A stretch of 64,000 nucleotides of DNA, from positions 1-64,000 of the forward strand of contig NZ_BCSH01000042.1 in the NCBI RefSeq assembly GCF_001570765.1, given 5' to 3'. This document shows positions 52,024-62,700 of the stretch, one piece after another. Source of the stretch: Nocardiopsis listeri NBRC 13360. Lineage in GTDB: Bacteria > Actinomycetota > Actinomycetes > Streptosporangiales > Streptosporangiaceae. The stretch's first letter is position 1. Every line of letters starts with the position of its first letter. The notes beneath the pieces are model-generated. The model ran no database searches and was not told where the DNA came from. It saw only the letters and a program-made list of their open reading frames with translations. The translations under genes were made by a program, and so were the position numbers.

Positions 52024-54774
52024 GTGCCGATCGCGGACCCCGGTGCCGGTGCGGCCACCCCCGCACCCCCTCTGAGTGTCGACGACCAGATGGGGCGCCT
52101 CAAGGACGGCGACGGCATCATCAGCCCGTTGACCTTTCCCGACCCCTCGGTGTCGGTGGACTACGTCAACGCCATGGCTTCGGGGTTGCGTGAGCTGGGT
52201 ACCTCGATCGCTGACACCGGCAACGACATCACCGGCTCCTGGGGTGGGCTGAACGGGCCCTACTCGGCCCCGGAGTCCGAGACCTTGTTCTCGGTCCTGG
52301 ATCCGGTGGCCACCGATGGCGACACGGTGGGTGAGGAGTTGGGCCGGGCGGCCCGGGCGTTGGAGAGCTTCGCCGAGGATGTGGCCGACATCAAGACCCG
52401 TTGGTCCAACCTGCGGGTGGAGGCCTATGATCTGCGCTCGCGTATCGCCGCCGAGGGCGATGACTGGGACAAAGGCGGTGGGTTCGCCGGGTTCGGTAAG
52501 GCCCCGTTGGTGGAGGAGAACGATGCTCTGATCGAGCAGGGCCGGAAGATCGTCAACGACTACACCGAGGTCGAGAACACCTGCGCCAACGCCATCAACA
52601 ACGGGATTGCCGGTCGCACCAACTTCGAGAAACAGCCCGAGGGTGACGCTGAGCTCGATCCGAACGTGTTCTACCACGGGTTCGACCAAGACCTGTCGGA
52701 GTTGGCCGAGGCCTGGGGACATGAGAGCGCCCAGACCGACCACGGGTGGTGGGTCGATGCCGGCCACGCGGTGTGGGACTTCGGTGTAGACGCCGTTGAG
52801 GGTGTGGGTGCGATGGTGGGCGCGCACTCTTCCCAGGGGTGGTTCGAGGCTTCGTGGGGGGATGCGCTCAAGGAGTACCACTGGGACAACCTGACCTCGG
52901 CGGCCTCGTTGGTGGGGATGTATGACGCCGAGTCCGACTCGTTGGGGTGGAACGGTGGGGAGGGCGTGGGCCAGGCGTGGAAGGACTTGGCGCACTCGGT
53001 GGTGCCCTGGGAGGAGTGGGGAGATCGGCCCGGGTATGTGATCGGGACGGCGGCGTTGAACGTCATCGGCCTGGTGGGCGGCGCGGCTTTGACCGCTACT
53101 GGTGTGGGTGCGGTGGTGGGTGTGCCGTTGATGGCCTGGCGTGGGATGTCCATCGTGGACGGGATGGGCGGATCGGGCTCCGGCGGTAGTGGTGGTGGAG
53201 CCGATATCGATCTGCCCGATGTTTCCCATGTTCCGCAGTTTGGTGGCTCGGGCTCACCGCTGATCAACCTGGCCGGAAGAGCGCTGGATACCACCGGGTT
53301 CGGCCCGGCCCGGATGGCCGATGTGCAGGCCTCCATCGACCGCCTGATCTCCCCCGGCCGCGAAGGAAGCGACTCCGGTGGCGGGTTGGTGCGGCCTCGA
53401 CCCGGACAGGATCCTTTGGGCGCGGATGGGCGCGCGACCCAACGCCCGGTCGCCGATCCGACGGTGGCTGATGCGCTGGCCTTCGACGACATCGTCGACC
53501 ACCCGGGCAATCAGACCTTCGGTGACCAAGTCCGCGCTACGGATCAAGGTGCGATCAGCGAGGTCGACCAAAAAGCTAAAACAAACCCAAGCCGTACCCC
53601 GAGTTCAGAGGAGGGCACTTGGACCGCTGAGGCCCTCTCCGGTGGGCCTGAAGGTGACCACAGCCGTCTTCTGGCCGGTACTGGTGGCCGTGGTGGTGAC
53701 ACGGACATTATGACCGCCGAGCGCGAAAATTCCAGCTCCGGATCAGACCGTCCAGCCGATCGCGTTGGAAACGCTGACCATAAAAACTCCAGTAGCACGA
53801 ACAACATCGACACTGAATCACAGAACGGTGATCGATATGGTGCTGATAACAGTGCCCGCGATGCCAGCCCCGACCAAGGTCCCTCGAATAGGGGAGATAA
53901 TCACGCGGAACCCGACAGTGATCGTTGGGACGGGCGTAAATCAACCGGAGATCCGAATGTCAGATACGGAGACAGCTTCACCATCAGGCTCTCCGATAAC
54001 ACCCTGGAATCCAGAAGCGGAAATGGTGGGATCGGCGGCACGCAAGGTGAAACGAACGACAGGCCATCTGCTGACTCAGACGATCGCAAGGAAGAAATAA
54101 GGGGTGATTTCGATCCCGAAGGTGGCGATTCACCCCAGAGTGAGGATTTCACATCTACAGAATATGAAAAAAGAGAAGATCTTCCAGTTGAGATTGATGA
54201 TACCGGTCCCACGGACCTTATTGGTGAGGTCCATAAGGCCATCGACCTCGTTAGTCAGGTCCATGGTTTCCCTGACGGTATGAGAGAGCTTACTGTCAAG
54301 TTTGAAAAATTAAAGGGAGATACTATTGGGAGGTATAACGATGTAAGCGGAACCCTCAGTATTGACCCTGGCCAGAGAAACATTCGAGAAACTTTGGTTC
54401 ATGAGATCGGACATGCCATGGACCAGGCCGGAGATTCGAACACGAGACTTGGGATGGCAACGAAGGTGGGAGCTAGAAAACCCAACATGAAGAATTTGCT
54501 AGACTCCATGAGAAATTCTCCAGAATTTGAATCCCTCGGGAACCTACAAAACCCCAAGGCCAAGGTTTACTTTCGCTCAGATCAGGAACTATTTGCCCGC
54601 GCTTATTCACAGTGGATCACGGAGCGCACCAAAGACCCAGTCCTGACCGAAACCATCAACCGTCTTAGATCCACGGGTGGGTTCGAGCGGGCTCGCCAGT
54701 GGCAGGATGGTAGCTTCAAACCTATCGCACAGGCGATGGACAAGCTCTTCAAGGAAGACTGGGGGTTGATGTGA
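52024..54774 (+). CDS. WXG-like polymorphic toxin with C-terminal metalloprotease domain
   Basis: The 916-residue protein begins at GTG 52024 (TTGGAG 8 nt upstream). Residues about 35-140 are helical with TGSWGGL, a WXG-like motif that fits secretion by a type VII (ESX) system. A hydrophobic Gly/Ala segment lies near 345-375 (IGTAALNVIGLVGGAALTA). Residues 510-720 are a disordered linker rich in Asp, Ser and Gly. The tip contains LVHEIGHAMDQ (HExxH, about 791-801) and DQELFARAYSQW, giving a gluzincin-like zinc protease site with the downstream Glu. GC content falls sharply in the last 1.2 kb. A small overlapping gene follows. Confidence 0.85.
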   Translation: MPIADPGAGAATPAPPLSVDDQMGRLKDGDGIISPLTFPDPSVSVDYVNAMASGLRELGTSIADTGNDITGSWGGLNGPYSAPESETLFSVLDPVATDGDTVGEELGRAARALESFAEDVADIKTRWSNLRVEAYDLRSRIAAEGDDWDKGGGFAGFGKAPLVEENDALIEQGRKIVNDYTEVENTCANAINNGIAGRTNFEKQPEGDAELDPNVFYHGFDQDLSELAEAWGHESAQTDHGWWVDAGHAVWDFGVDAVEGVGAMVGAHSSQGWFEASWGDALKEYHWDNLTSAASLVGMYDAESDSLGWNGGEGVGQAWKDLAHSVVPWEEWGDRPGYVIGTAALNVIGLVGGAALTATGVGAVVGVPLMAWRGMSIVDGMGGSGSGGSGGGADIDLPDVSHVPQFGGSGSPLINLAGRALDTTGFGPARMADVQASIDRLISPGREGSDSGGGLVRPRPGQDPLGADGRATQRPVADPTVADALAFDDIVDHPGNQTFGDQVRATDQGAISEVDQKAKTNPSRTPSSEEGTWTAEALSGGPEGDHSRLLAGTGGRGGDTDIMTAERENSSSGSDRPADRVGNADHKNSSSTNNIDTESQNGDRYGADNSARDASPDQGPSNRGDNHAEPDSDRWDGRKSTGDPNVRYGDSFTIRLSDNTLESRSGNGGIGGTQGETNDRPSADSDDRKEEIRGDFDPEGGDSPQSEDFTSTEYEKREDLPVEIDDTGPTDLIGEVHKAIDLVSQVHGFPDGMRELTVKFEKLKGDTIGRYNDVSGTLSIDPGQRNIRETLVHEIGHAMDQAGDSNTRLGMATKVGARKPNMKNLLDSMRNSPEFESLGNLQNPKAKVYFRSDQELFARAYSQWITERTKDPVLTETINRLRSTGGFERARQWQDGSFKPIAQAMDKLFKEDWGLM

Positions 54775-54917
54775 TCGTCCCTGTAGAGGATCCGGACAAC
54801 TGCTCGCGCGAGGAGATCATCGCAGCGTACCTAGAACGAGGGTTCAGCCAGGAGGAAGCCGAAGCCTTCACCGCCATCTTGAAGGACCCCCCTGAAGAAG
54901 GCATCGAGATCTACTGA
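54771..54917 (+). CDS. 48-residue acidic protein overlapping the toxin gene, candidate immunity
   Basis: GTG 54771 overlaps the toxin stop (GTGA) and encodes MIVPVEDPDNCSREEIIAAY followed by a helical acidic stretch ending EEGIEIY. About a quarter of the residues are Asp or Glu. A tiny gene translationally coupled to a polymorphic toxin is the usual place for an immunity protein, though most are longer than 80 residues. It could instead be a regulatory or chaperone peptide. No other immunity candidate lies between the toxin and the IS remnant. Confidence 0.6.
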   Translation: MIVPVEDPDNCSREEIIAAYLERGFSQEEAEAFTAILKDPPEEGIEIY

Positions 54918-54939
54918 AGTTCTCAGTGAGGTTTATTTT

Positions 54940-55290
54940 CACGGTTTGTTGAGGGGCGGACCGGCTTGGGCGATGGCCCCGATCCGGTCAGGGCTCAGCG
55001 TGAGGTGTTTCAGGGTCCGCCAGCGTTGCTTCAGCTCAGCAGCGGCCCATCGCTCAGAGCACGCACAGGGTAGAAGCCGGTTGTGAGCATGGTTGTTGCT
55101 GCGGGCTGTGTCGTGTTTCTTCGGACGGTCGTTTTGTCGGTCAGGCCTTGGCGCAGGGGGCGAACCGGTGCCGGTGGAACATCTCGTTCTTTGGCATCGA
55201 GAACCACGACTCCGCGATGGTGTTGTCGTGACATCGCCCGCTCCGCCCGGCCGAGAGCCCGACACGGCCGAGTTCGTCATCCCGTTCACC
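54940..55290 (-). mobile_element. IS3-type transposase remnant
   Basis: On the minus strand 55141-55236 encodes HDNTIAESWFSMPKNEMFHR and HRFAPCAKA before a stop, the C-terminal part of an IS3-family integrase domain (catalytic Glu in DNxxAES). The rest of the domain and any start are missing. Beyond the stop (toward 54940) another open piece ends AGPPLNKP and may be a scrap of the same or another element. No terminal inverted repeats were identified. The stretch 55291-55541 shows nothing else I can support. Confidence 0.65.
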
Positions 55291-55541
55291 TTGGGTATAC
55301 GGCTACCTTCAACCTACGGCCAGCTTCTGGCGCTTCCACCTCCGCGGACCCGATCGCCCTGCGGCTCTCACTACCCCTCGTAACCGTCACCCCAACTGAG
55401 GAAAAGGTGACCTGTGGGTGGCTCGGAGCCGATCCGGGACCAAAGTCCTCGTACGCGGCTCTGATATGCGGAGATACGCTGAGTGCACAGGTCGTCCCCG
55501 CCCCTGAGACAACGGCCCCCGTGTGAGAAGGCAGGACACGA

Positions 55542-56576
55542 GTGCAACCCCTCCGCGACGAAGACCCCCTTCTCCTGGGCGAGATCAAGCTCCTGGGCAG
55601 ACTCGGCAAGGGCGGCATGGGGCAGGTCTACCTCGGCCTGACCCCTGACGGGGACCACGCCGCCGTCAAGACGATGCTCGGCGACCACATCGCCCAGAGC
55701 GAGATGCGCGAACGCTTCCACCGCGAGGCCTCCGCCCTGGGCATGGTCTCCGGTCCCGGAACCGCCGCCTTCATGGGCTCCAGCGGTCCCGACGCGGACC
55801 GCCCCTGGCTGGCCATGGAGTACATCCCCGGCCTGGACCTGTCCGAGTACGTCAAACGCGACGGCGCCCTGGACGAGACCACCGGAACCGGCCTGTTCCT
55901 GCTGCTCACCGACGCCCTCGAAGTCGTTCACCAGGCCGGCTTGCTGCACCGCGACCTCAAACCCGCCAACGTCATGCTGGGCCCCACCGGCCCCAAGGTG
56001 GTCGACTTCGGGCTCGTGGCCATCGGCGAAGCGGGCGGAGACCTCACCGTGGTCGGCGCCCACATGGGCACCGCCCTGTGCATGGCCCCCGAACAGTTCG
56101 GCGCCGCCGACCAGGTCACCCGGGCCGCCGACGTCTACGCCCTGGGCGCGGTCGTGGCCTACGCCCTCACCGGCCGCTATCCCTACAGCGGACCCACGGC
56201 CTTCGCGGTCCGGGAGAAGATCCTCGACCCGAAGGTCGACCCGGATCTGGACGGTGCCCCCGACCCCCTCCTGCCGCTGCTGCGCGCCCTGTTGTCCATC
56301 GACCCCGACGACCGTCCGGCCCTGGCCCACGTCCGCGCCCGTCTCCTGGACCGCCTGGCCGCCCTGAACCTGACGCCGGGCGCGGCCCGTGAACTGGTGG
56401 CCGAGCGCACCCACGTGCCCGGCACCGAGGTTCCCGACACCGTGCCCGTCACCCCCAGGACCAGGGTGCGCACCACCCGGCCGGAGACCACCCTGCGCGA
56501 GACGGCTCCGCAAAGAGCCGAGATGGTGGCCGAACGGTTGCGTCGGGACTACGCGCGCCCCGCCGTGGCGGCCTGA
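55542..56576 (+). CDS. Soluble Hanks-type serine/threonine protein kinase
   Basis: The product is 344 residues. The kinase domain is complete: glycine loop RLGKGGMGQVYLG (20-32), catalytic Lys43, HRDLKPANVML (136-146), DFG (155-157) and CMAPEQF. The last 70 residues are Arg/Pro/Thr-rich with no membrane helix and no sensor domain, so it should be cytoplasmic. GTG 55542 follows GAAGG and CAGGA. It lies 258 bp upstream of the helicase/methyltransferase pair in the same direction. Kinases occur in some defence loci (PglW, Stk2), but a link here is only positional. Confidence 0.92.
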   Translation: MQPLRDEDPLLLGEIKLLGRLGKGGMGQVYLGLTPDGDHAAVKTMLGDHIAQSEMRERFHREASALGMVSGPGTAAFMGSSGPDADRPWLAMEYIPGLDLSEYVKRDGALDETTGTGLFLLLTDALEVVHQAGLLHRDLKPANVMLGPTGPKVVDFGLVAIGEAGGDLTVVGAHMGTALCMAPEQFGAADQVTRAADVYALGAVVAYALTGRYPYSGPTAFAVREKILDPKVDPDLDGAPDPLLPLLRALLSIDPDDRPALAHVRARLLDRLAALNLTPGAARELVAERTHVPGTEVPDTVPVTPRTRVRTTRPETTLRETAPQRAEMVAERLRRDYARPAVAA

Positions 56577-56834
56577 CGCCCCGACCGGGCGGGCCAGGGC
56601 CACCCCGGTCGTTCCGTCGGTCTGCGGGCTCGCCCCTCGGCCACCCCGCGGCACGGACCACAGCACCCGACACAGCGAACCCGAGGCCGACCCCGCGCAT
56701 CCCGCTTCCAGGGGCGGCCCGGCACAACCGGCACAGCACAACAGCACACAGCCCGAACCCCGGTTGATACCACTTCGAGTCCCAAAGGTGTCAACCGTGG
56801 TTCCCCGTCACGCGTGTGACGGTCAGAAGAACCG

Positions 56835-59750
56835 ATGGCGGAGAGCGAGGGCCGTTCAGTGGCCGAAATCGAGGACCGGGCCCAGCCCCCGAGCAGGGCA
56901 CAGGATCACCCCACCCCGCCCGGCGGCGGTCACTTCGCCCCCGGCGCCCGGGTCGTGGTCCGCGACGCCGAGTGGATGGTGCGCACCAGCACCCCCACCG
57001 ACAACGACGGCCACCTCCTGCGCGCCGTCGGCGTCTCGGAGTTCGTGCGCGGGGAGGAAGGGCTCTTCTTCACCGGCATCGAGAGCATCGAACCCCTGCG
57101 CCCGGAGGAGACCACCCTGGTCCACGACCCCTCCTCCGGGTACGCGGAGAGCCGCCTCTACCTCGAATCGGTGCTGCGCCGCACCCCGCTGCCCCAGTCC
57201 GAGCGCCGCCTGGCCACCACCGGTGGTTTCCTGCTCGACGACAAGGTCTACCAGCAGCGCCCCGCCGAACTCGCCCTCAAGGCCCTGCGTCCGCGCGTGC
57301 TGATCGCCGACGTCGTCGGCCTGGGCAAGACCCTGGAGATCGGCCTCATCCTCGCCGAACTCATCCGCCGCGGCCGAGGCGAGCGCATTCTCGTCGTCAC
57401 CCCGCAGCAGGTGCTGGAACAGTTCCAACAGGAGTTGTGGACCCGCTTCGCCATCCCGCTGGTGCGCCTGGACTCGGTGGGCCTGGAACGCATCCAGCGC
57501 GACATTCCGGCCGGGCGCAACCCCTTCCTGTTCTTCAAGCGCGCCATCATCTCCATCGACACCCTCAAGAACCAGGGCAAGTACGGCCAGCACCTGCGCA
57601 GCATGCACTGGGACGCCGTCGTCATCGACGAGTCGCACAACCTCATCAACGAGAACAACCTGCGCAACAAGCTCGCCCACGTCCTGGCCCGGCACACCGA
57701 CGCCATGCTGCTGGCCTCGGCCACCCCGCACAACGGTGACTCCAAGTCCTTCGCCCAGCTCGTCAACCTCCTGGACCCGGCCGCCATCGCCGACCCCACC
57801 GAGTACACGGCCGAGCAGATCGAGCACCTCTACATCCGCCGCACCAAGGTCCACCCCGAGGTGCGCGCGGACATGGGCGACAAGTGGCCCGACCGCGGCC
57901 CCTCCATCCCCGTCCGGGTCGCCGCCACCCCGGCCGAGGAGGACGTCTTCGCCGAACTCACCCAGGTTTGGCTGGCCGGTGACGCCCGAGAGGGCGGCCC
58001 CGTCGTGCGCAGGGAGGGACGCCTCTTCCCCTACACCCTGCTCAAGGCGTTCCTGTCCTCCCACCGGGCCCTGGCCACCACCGCCGGCAACCGGCTCAAG
58101 ACCCTGGAGCGCAAACGCGCCACCACCCCGGCCGGCGACCCCGCCCATGAGGCGGCGCTGGAGCGCGAACGCGCCGCCCTGGTCGAACTCAAGCGCCGCG
58201 CGGACAAGGTCGACGCCTCCTCCTCCGCCAAGTTCCAGGGCCTGCTCGGCCAGCTCAAGGAGATCGGCGTGGGTCGCACCAACCCCACCCGCGCCGTGGT
58301 CTTCTCCGAATCGGTGCCCACCCTCACCTGGCTGCACGCCGAACTCCCCGAGGCCCTGGGCCTGAAGCCCGAACAGGTCGCCCTCATGCACGGAGGCATG
58401 TCCGACACCGAACAACAAAGGGTCATCGCCGACTTCGCCCTCACCGACAGCAAGGTCCGCGTCCTGGTCACCGGCGACGTCGCCTCCGAGGGCGTCAACC
58501 TGCACCGTCAGTGCCACCACATCGTGCACTACGACCTGCCGTGGTCGCTCATCCGCATCGAACAGCGCAACGGCCGCATCGACCGCTACGGCCAAGAGCA
58601 CGAACCCCAGTTCCGCGCGCTCATCCTCACCTCCACCGTCGACGGCGCCAAGGACGACACCACCGTCGCCGAGAAGCTGCTCGACAAGGAGGCCGAGGCC
58701 CACCGGAGCCTGGGCACGGCGGAGGCGGCGACCGGCCTGTACAGCGCCAAGAAGGAAGAGGACCGCCTCGTCCTGGACCTGCTGGAGGGCCGCACGGTCG
58801 AGGAGTCCATCGAGGCCTCCCGCACCCAGGTCGAGGACGACCCCTGGTCCCCCGACCTCTTCTTCGGCGACTTCGGCGTGGACGACGGCACCGCGCCGCC
58901 CGAGACCGCGCCCACCCCCGGCCTGTTCGACGACACCGAACAGTTCGTGCGCGCCGCCCTGGACACCGTGGGCGAGGGCCTGGACCTGAGCCAGGACGAC
59001 AAACTCCTCGCCTTCACCCCACCCGAGGACCTCAAGCAGCGCCTCAAGGCCCTTCCCGCCGGCTACCTCAAGGACCACAAGGTCATGGAGCGGCTCAAGG
59101 TCACCTTCGACCGCGTCCACGCCCAGAACCGGCTGGACCAAGCCCGATCCACCAAGACCACCTGGCCCGACACCGGATACGTCACCGACCTGCACCCCAT
59201 GGTGGAGTGGCTGGTCGACAAGGTGCAGGTACGCACCCCGCGCGGGCACGCCCACGTCTTGGTCGGGCAGGTGGACGAGCCGGTCTTCCTGGTGCAGGGC
59301 ACCTACTCCAACGCCCTGGGCCAGCCCACGGTCGTGGAGTGGATGGGCGTCTCCGGACTACCGAACGAGCCCCGCGTGGAGGACATGTTCGAGGTGTTGG
59401 AACGCGCCGGGGTGGGCCCCGACATGGTCAACACCGGCCAGGGCGGCGATCTCGGCGCGCTCCAGGCCCTGGTCCCCGACGCGGTCCGTGTGGCCGATGA
59501 GCACCTGAGGTTGCGCCGCCAGGAGTACGAGGCCCGGATCGAGGCCGACCTGGCCGAACCCCAACGCCGGGTCGAGGAATGGGAACAGCTGGCCCTCCAA
59601 GGCCTGGAGAACAGCGCGCACAGCAAGCAGGACAAACGTCAGCAGGTACAGGACACGGCCGCCGAACAGCGGCGCCTGCTGGAGAAGATGCGGACCGACG
59701 GAGAACCCCTCCTGCGTGTCCTCGCCGTGCTGAAGGGTGCGAACCGATGA
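56835..59750 (+). CDS. SNF2-like helicase resembling DISARM DrmD
   Basis: The protein is 971 residues. After a short N-terminal strand-rich part (PGARVVVRDAEWMVR) comes the SNF2 motor: ADVVGLGKTLEIGL (about 156-169), VVIDESHNL (about 261-269), LLASATPHNGD, and in the second lobe VTGDVASEGVNLHRQCHHIV and IEQRNGRIDRYGQ. A C-terminal coiled coil (VQDTAAEQRRLLEKMR) follows a novel region. This lay-out matches helicases paired with adenine methyltransferases, such as DrmD of class 1 DISARM. The stop overlaps the methyltransferase start (ATGA). ATG 56835 was chosen; GTG 56859 is possible. Confidence 0.88.
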   Translation: MAESEGRSVAEIEDRAQPPSRAQDHPTPPGGGHFAPGARVVVRDAEWMVRTSTPTDNDGHLLRAVGVSEFVRGEEGLFFTGIESIEPLRPEETTLVHDPSSGYAESRLYLESVLRRTPLPQSERRLATTGGFLLDDKVYQQRPAELALKALRPRVLIADVVGLGKTLEIGLILAELIRRGRGERILVVTPQQVLEQFQQELWTRFAIPLVRLDSVGLERIQRDIPAGRNPFLFFKRAIISIDTLKNQGKYGQHLRSMHWDAVVIDESHNLINENNLRNKLAHVLARHTDAMLLASATPHNGDSKSFAQLVNLLDPAAIADPTEYTAEQIEHLYIRRTKVHPEVRADMGDKWPDRGPSIPVRVAATPAEEDVFAELTQVWLAGDAREGGPVVRREGRLFPYTLLKAFLSSHRALATTAGNRLKTLERKRATTPAGDPAHEAALERERAALVELKRRADKVDASSSAKFQGLLGQLKEIGVGRTNPTRAVVFSESVPTLTWLHAELPEALGLKPEQVALMHGGMSDTEQQRVIADFALTDSKVRVLVTGDVASEGVNLHRQCHHIVHYDLPWSLIRIEQRNGRIDRYGQEHEPQFRALILTSTVDGAKDDTTVAEKLLDKEAEAHRSLGTAEAATGLYSAKKEEDRLVLDLLEGRTVEESIEASRTQVEDDPWSPDLFFGDFGVDDGTAPPETAPTPGLFDDTEQFVRAALDTVGEGLDLSQDDKLLAFTPPEDLKQRLKALPAGYLKDHKVMERLKVTFDRVHAQNRLDQARSTKTTWPDTGYVTDLHPMVEWLVDKVQVRTPRGHAHVLVGQVDEPVFLVQGTYSNALGQPTVVEWMGVSGLPNEPRVEDMFEVLERAGVGPDMVNTGQGGDLGALQALVPDAVRVADEHLRLRRQEYEARIEADLAEPQRRVEEWEQLALQGLENSAHSKQDKRQQVQDTAAEQRRLLEKMRTDGEPLLRVLAVLKGANR

Positions 59751-62700
59751 GCTACGACTCCGTGATCAACCGTGGCGAGTACTTCTCCGACCACTACCTG
59801 GCCGAGGTCCTGCCCAAGACCCTCAAGAAGGGCGTCTTCAAGGACTGGGCCGAACGCGAGGCCGCCGAGGCCCAGCGCGTGAGCACCGCCAAGGCCGACG
59901 AACACGCCACCGACGCCGAACGTCGTCGCCGGCCGGTCACCTCCCGCGAGAAGCTGCGCCGCCTGCGCGCCCGCTACTTCGAGGACCGGCCCGCCCTGGC
60001 CGAACACGTCGAACGCCTGCGCGAGAACCCGGACTCGATCACCGAGGCACGCCTGGCCGAGCACACCGAACGCCTACACGGGCTGCACCAGGCGATCCTG
60101 ACCGCCCTGGGATACGAGCCCAAGGCCGAACCGCACACCGCGCACTTTGAACACGGCGACGACACCGTCGGCGTGCGCCTGGCCCTGCACCACCCCACCG
60201 TCGCCGCCATCGAGTGCGGCTGGGCACCCGACGTGGACGCCGCCATGGACCCCAACGGCGCCGGATGGCTCCTGGACCCGGTCCTGTTGGGAAACACCGG
60301 CCGCGAACGGATCGACCAGGGCACCAAACTGGTCTCCTGGCTCTTCGCGCGCGACGACGGCCTGCGCTACGTCCTGGTCCTGGTCGGCGGCGTGGTCGTG
60401 CTCGCCGACCGGGCAGTGTGGGGCGAGGGCCGCTACCTGGGCGTGAGCCTGGACGCCGCCCTCAGCAACAACGACACCGACGAACTCGGCACCATCGCCG
60501 CCCTGCTCGGCGCCGAGGCGCTGTTGCCCTCCGAGGACGGCAGCGGCGACGCCTTGTCGGAGCTGGTGGACTCCTCCAACCAGCACGCCGTGGGAGTGTC
60601 CAAGGAACTGCGCCAGGGCTTGCAGAGCTCGGTGGAGATCATCGCCAACGAGGTCTTGGACCGACTGCGCCAGGCCGGGGTCAGTCCGCACGACGTGGAC
60701 ACCGGCACCGGGCGTTCCTTCGCCGACGAACTCGCCCGCCAGTCGCTGCGGTACCTGTACCGGATCCTGTTCCTGCTCTACGCCGAGGCCCGCCCCGAAC
60801 TGGGCGTGGTGCCGGCCAAGGACGAGGCCTACCTGCGCGGTTACAGCATGGCGCGCCTGGGTGACCTGGTCGTGCCCGACCTCCAGGGCGAGGAAGCGCG
60901 CGGCAGTACCCACCTGTACGAGTCTCTGGACCTGCTGTTCCGCATGGTCAACGAGGGCCACAACCAGCGCGGCCACCAGCTGAGCGACGAGGAGGCCGCC
61001 GGCTTGTCGGAGGGGGAGGGGCTGCGCTTCGAACCGCTCAAGGCCGACCTGTTCGACCCCGCGCGCACCGGCCTGATCGGGACCGGTCTGGTTCACCCCG
61101 ATGACGACCCGGACGAGCCGGAGATGGCCCGGCTGGACACCCGCCTGCGCAACTCGGCCCTGCACCGGGTGCTGCGCAAGCTCATGCTGTCCCAGGGCAG
61201 CAAGAAGGGACGCGGCGGGTTCATCTCCTACGCTCAGCTCGGTATCAACCAGCTGGGCGCGGTGTACGAGGGGCTGATGTCCTACACCGGGCGCATCGCC
61301 GAGGAGACCCTGTACGAGGCGGCCAAGAACGGTGACCCCAAGGACGGGTCATGGCTGGTGCCGCACTCCAAGGTGGACGACTATCCGGACGGCGTGTGGG
61401 TGCACGTCAAGGACGAGAACGGCAAACCGACCGCCGAGCGTGTGGTGTACCGGCCGGGGCAGTTCGTCTACCGGTTGGCGGGGCGCGACCGGGAGACCAG
61501 CGCGTCGTACTACACCCCGGAGTCGCTGACCCGGCTGACGGTGCAGCTGACCCTGCGCGAGCGGCTGGACCAGAACGACACGGTCACCCCGGCACGCGAG
61601 CTGCTGGAGTGGACCATCTGCGAGCCCGCGCTCGGGTCGGGTGCCTTCCTCAACGAGGCGATCAACCAGGTCGCGGCGGAGTATCTGAAGCGTGCGCAGG
61701 ATGAACGGGGTGAGCGACTCGACCCGGACAAGTACGCGGAGGAGTTGCAGAAGGTCAAGGCCTACATCGCCCTGCACCGTTCGTACGGAGTGGACCTGAA
61801 CGAGACGGCGGTGGAGTTGGCCGAGGTCTCGCTGTGGTTGAACGTGATGTACCCGGGGTTGCAGGCACCCTGGTTCGGGTTGCACCTGCGGCGGGGTAAC
61901 TCGCTGGTGGGCGCTCGTCGGGCCCTGTACTCTCCGGACGCGGTGAAGAAGGGCGAATGGCTCAAGAGCGCGCCCAAGGAGGTGCCCTTCCGGGATGGGG
62001 AGATCGAGGAAGGTCACATCCACCACTGGCTGCTTCCCGCGCAGGGCTGGGGGAGCGTGGCAGGGGAGAAGGAGGCCAAGAACCTCGCCCCGGAAGAGAC
62101 GAAGAAGCTGGGCGACTGGCGCAAGTCCATGCGCAAGCGCCCGAAGGCGACCGGCAAGAAGTCAGAACTCAAGCGGCTTCAGGGTTTGTCCAGGCGGGCG
62201 GAGTACCTGTGGGGCTGGGTCATTCGCAGGCTTGAGCTTTCCGAGCAGGAGATCAGCCGCGAGATCGACGTCTACGGTGCCGACTGGATCGAGCAGCCGG
62301 AGAACCCGCTTTCGCGTGATGAGGTCAAGGCCCGGTTGGAGCGGAAGGGCAGCCCGTACTGGCGGCTGAAGACCGTCATGGACGCGTGGTGCGCGTTGTG
62401 GTTCTGGCCAGTGCAGAAGGCTGGGTTGCTGGACGGCAGCGACGAAGTTTACGGGCGTCTGGAGCGTTCTCTGGAAGTGAGCGCTTCCGGGGCAGACTCT
62501 CTATTCGATACGGGACAGAGCTCCAGCAAGAGCTTGGTGGACCTGGACAAGTGGCTCGACTTCGCTGAGGCCGTGCTCGGATCACACGACATCCCGGATG
62601 ACTCGTTGTACGAGGGACAGATCCACAGCCTCGGTGAGTTGGGCGATGCGGAGGACATGCTGCCCGGCTTCATGGGCATGACCGAGCCCTATCGGATGGG

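Noticed and set aside
56856-59255. Long minus-strand frame over the DrmD-like helicase
   Set aside because: Antisense shadow of a gene with unmistakable SNF2 motifs; no ribosome site or domain.
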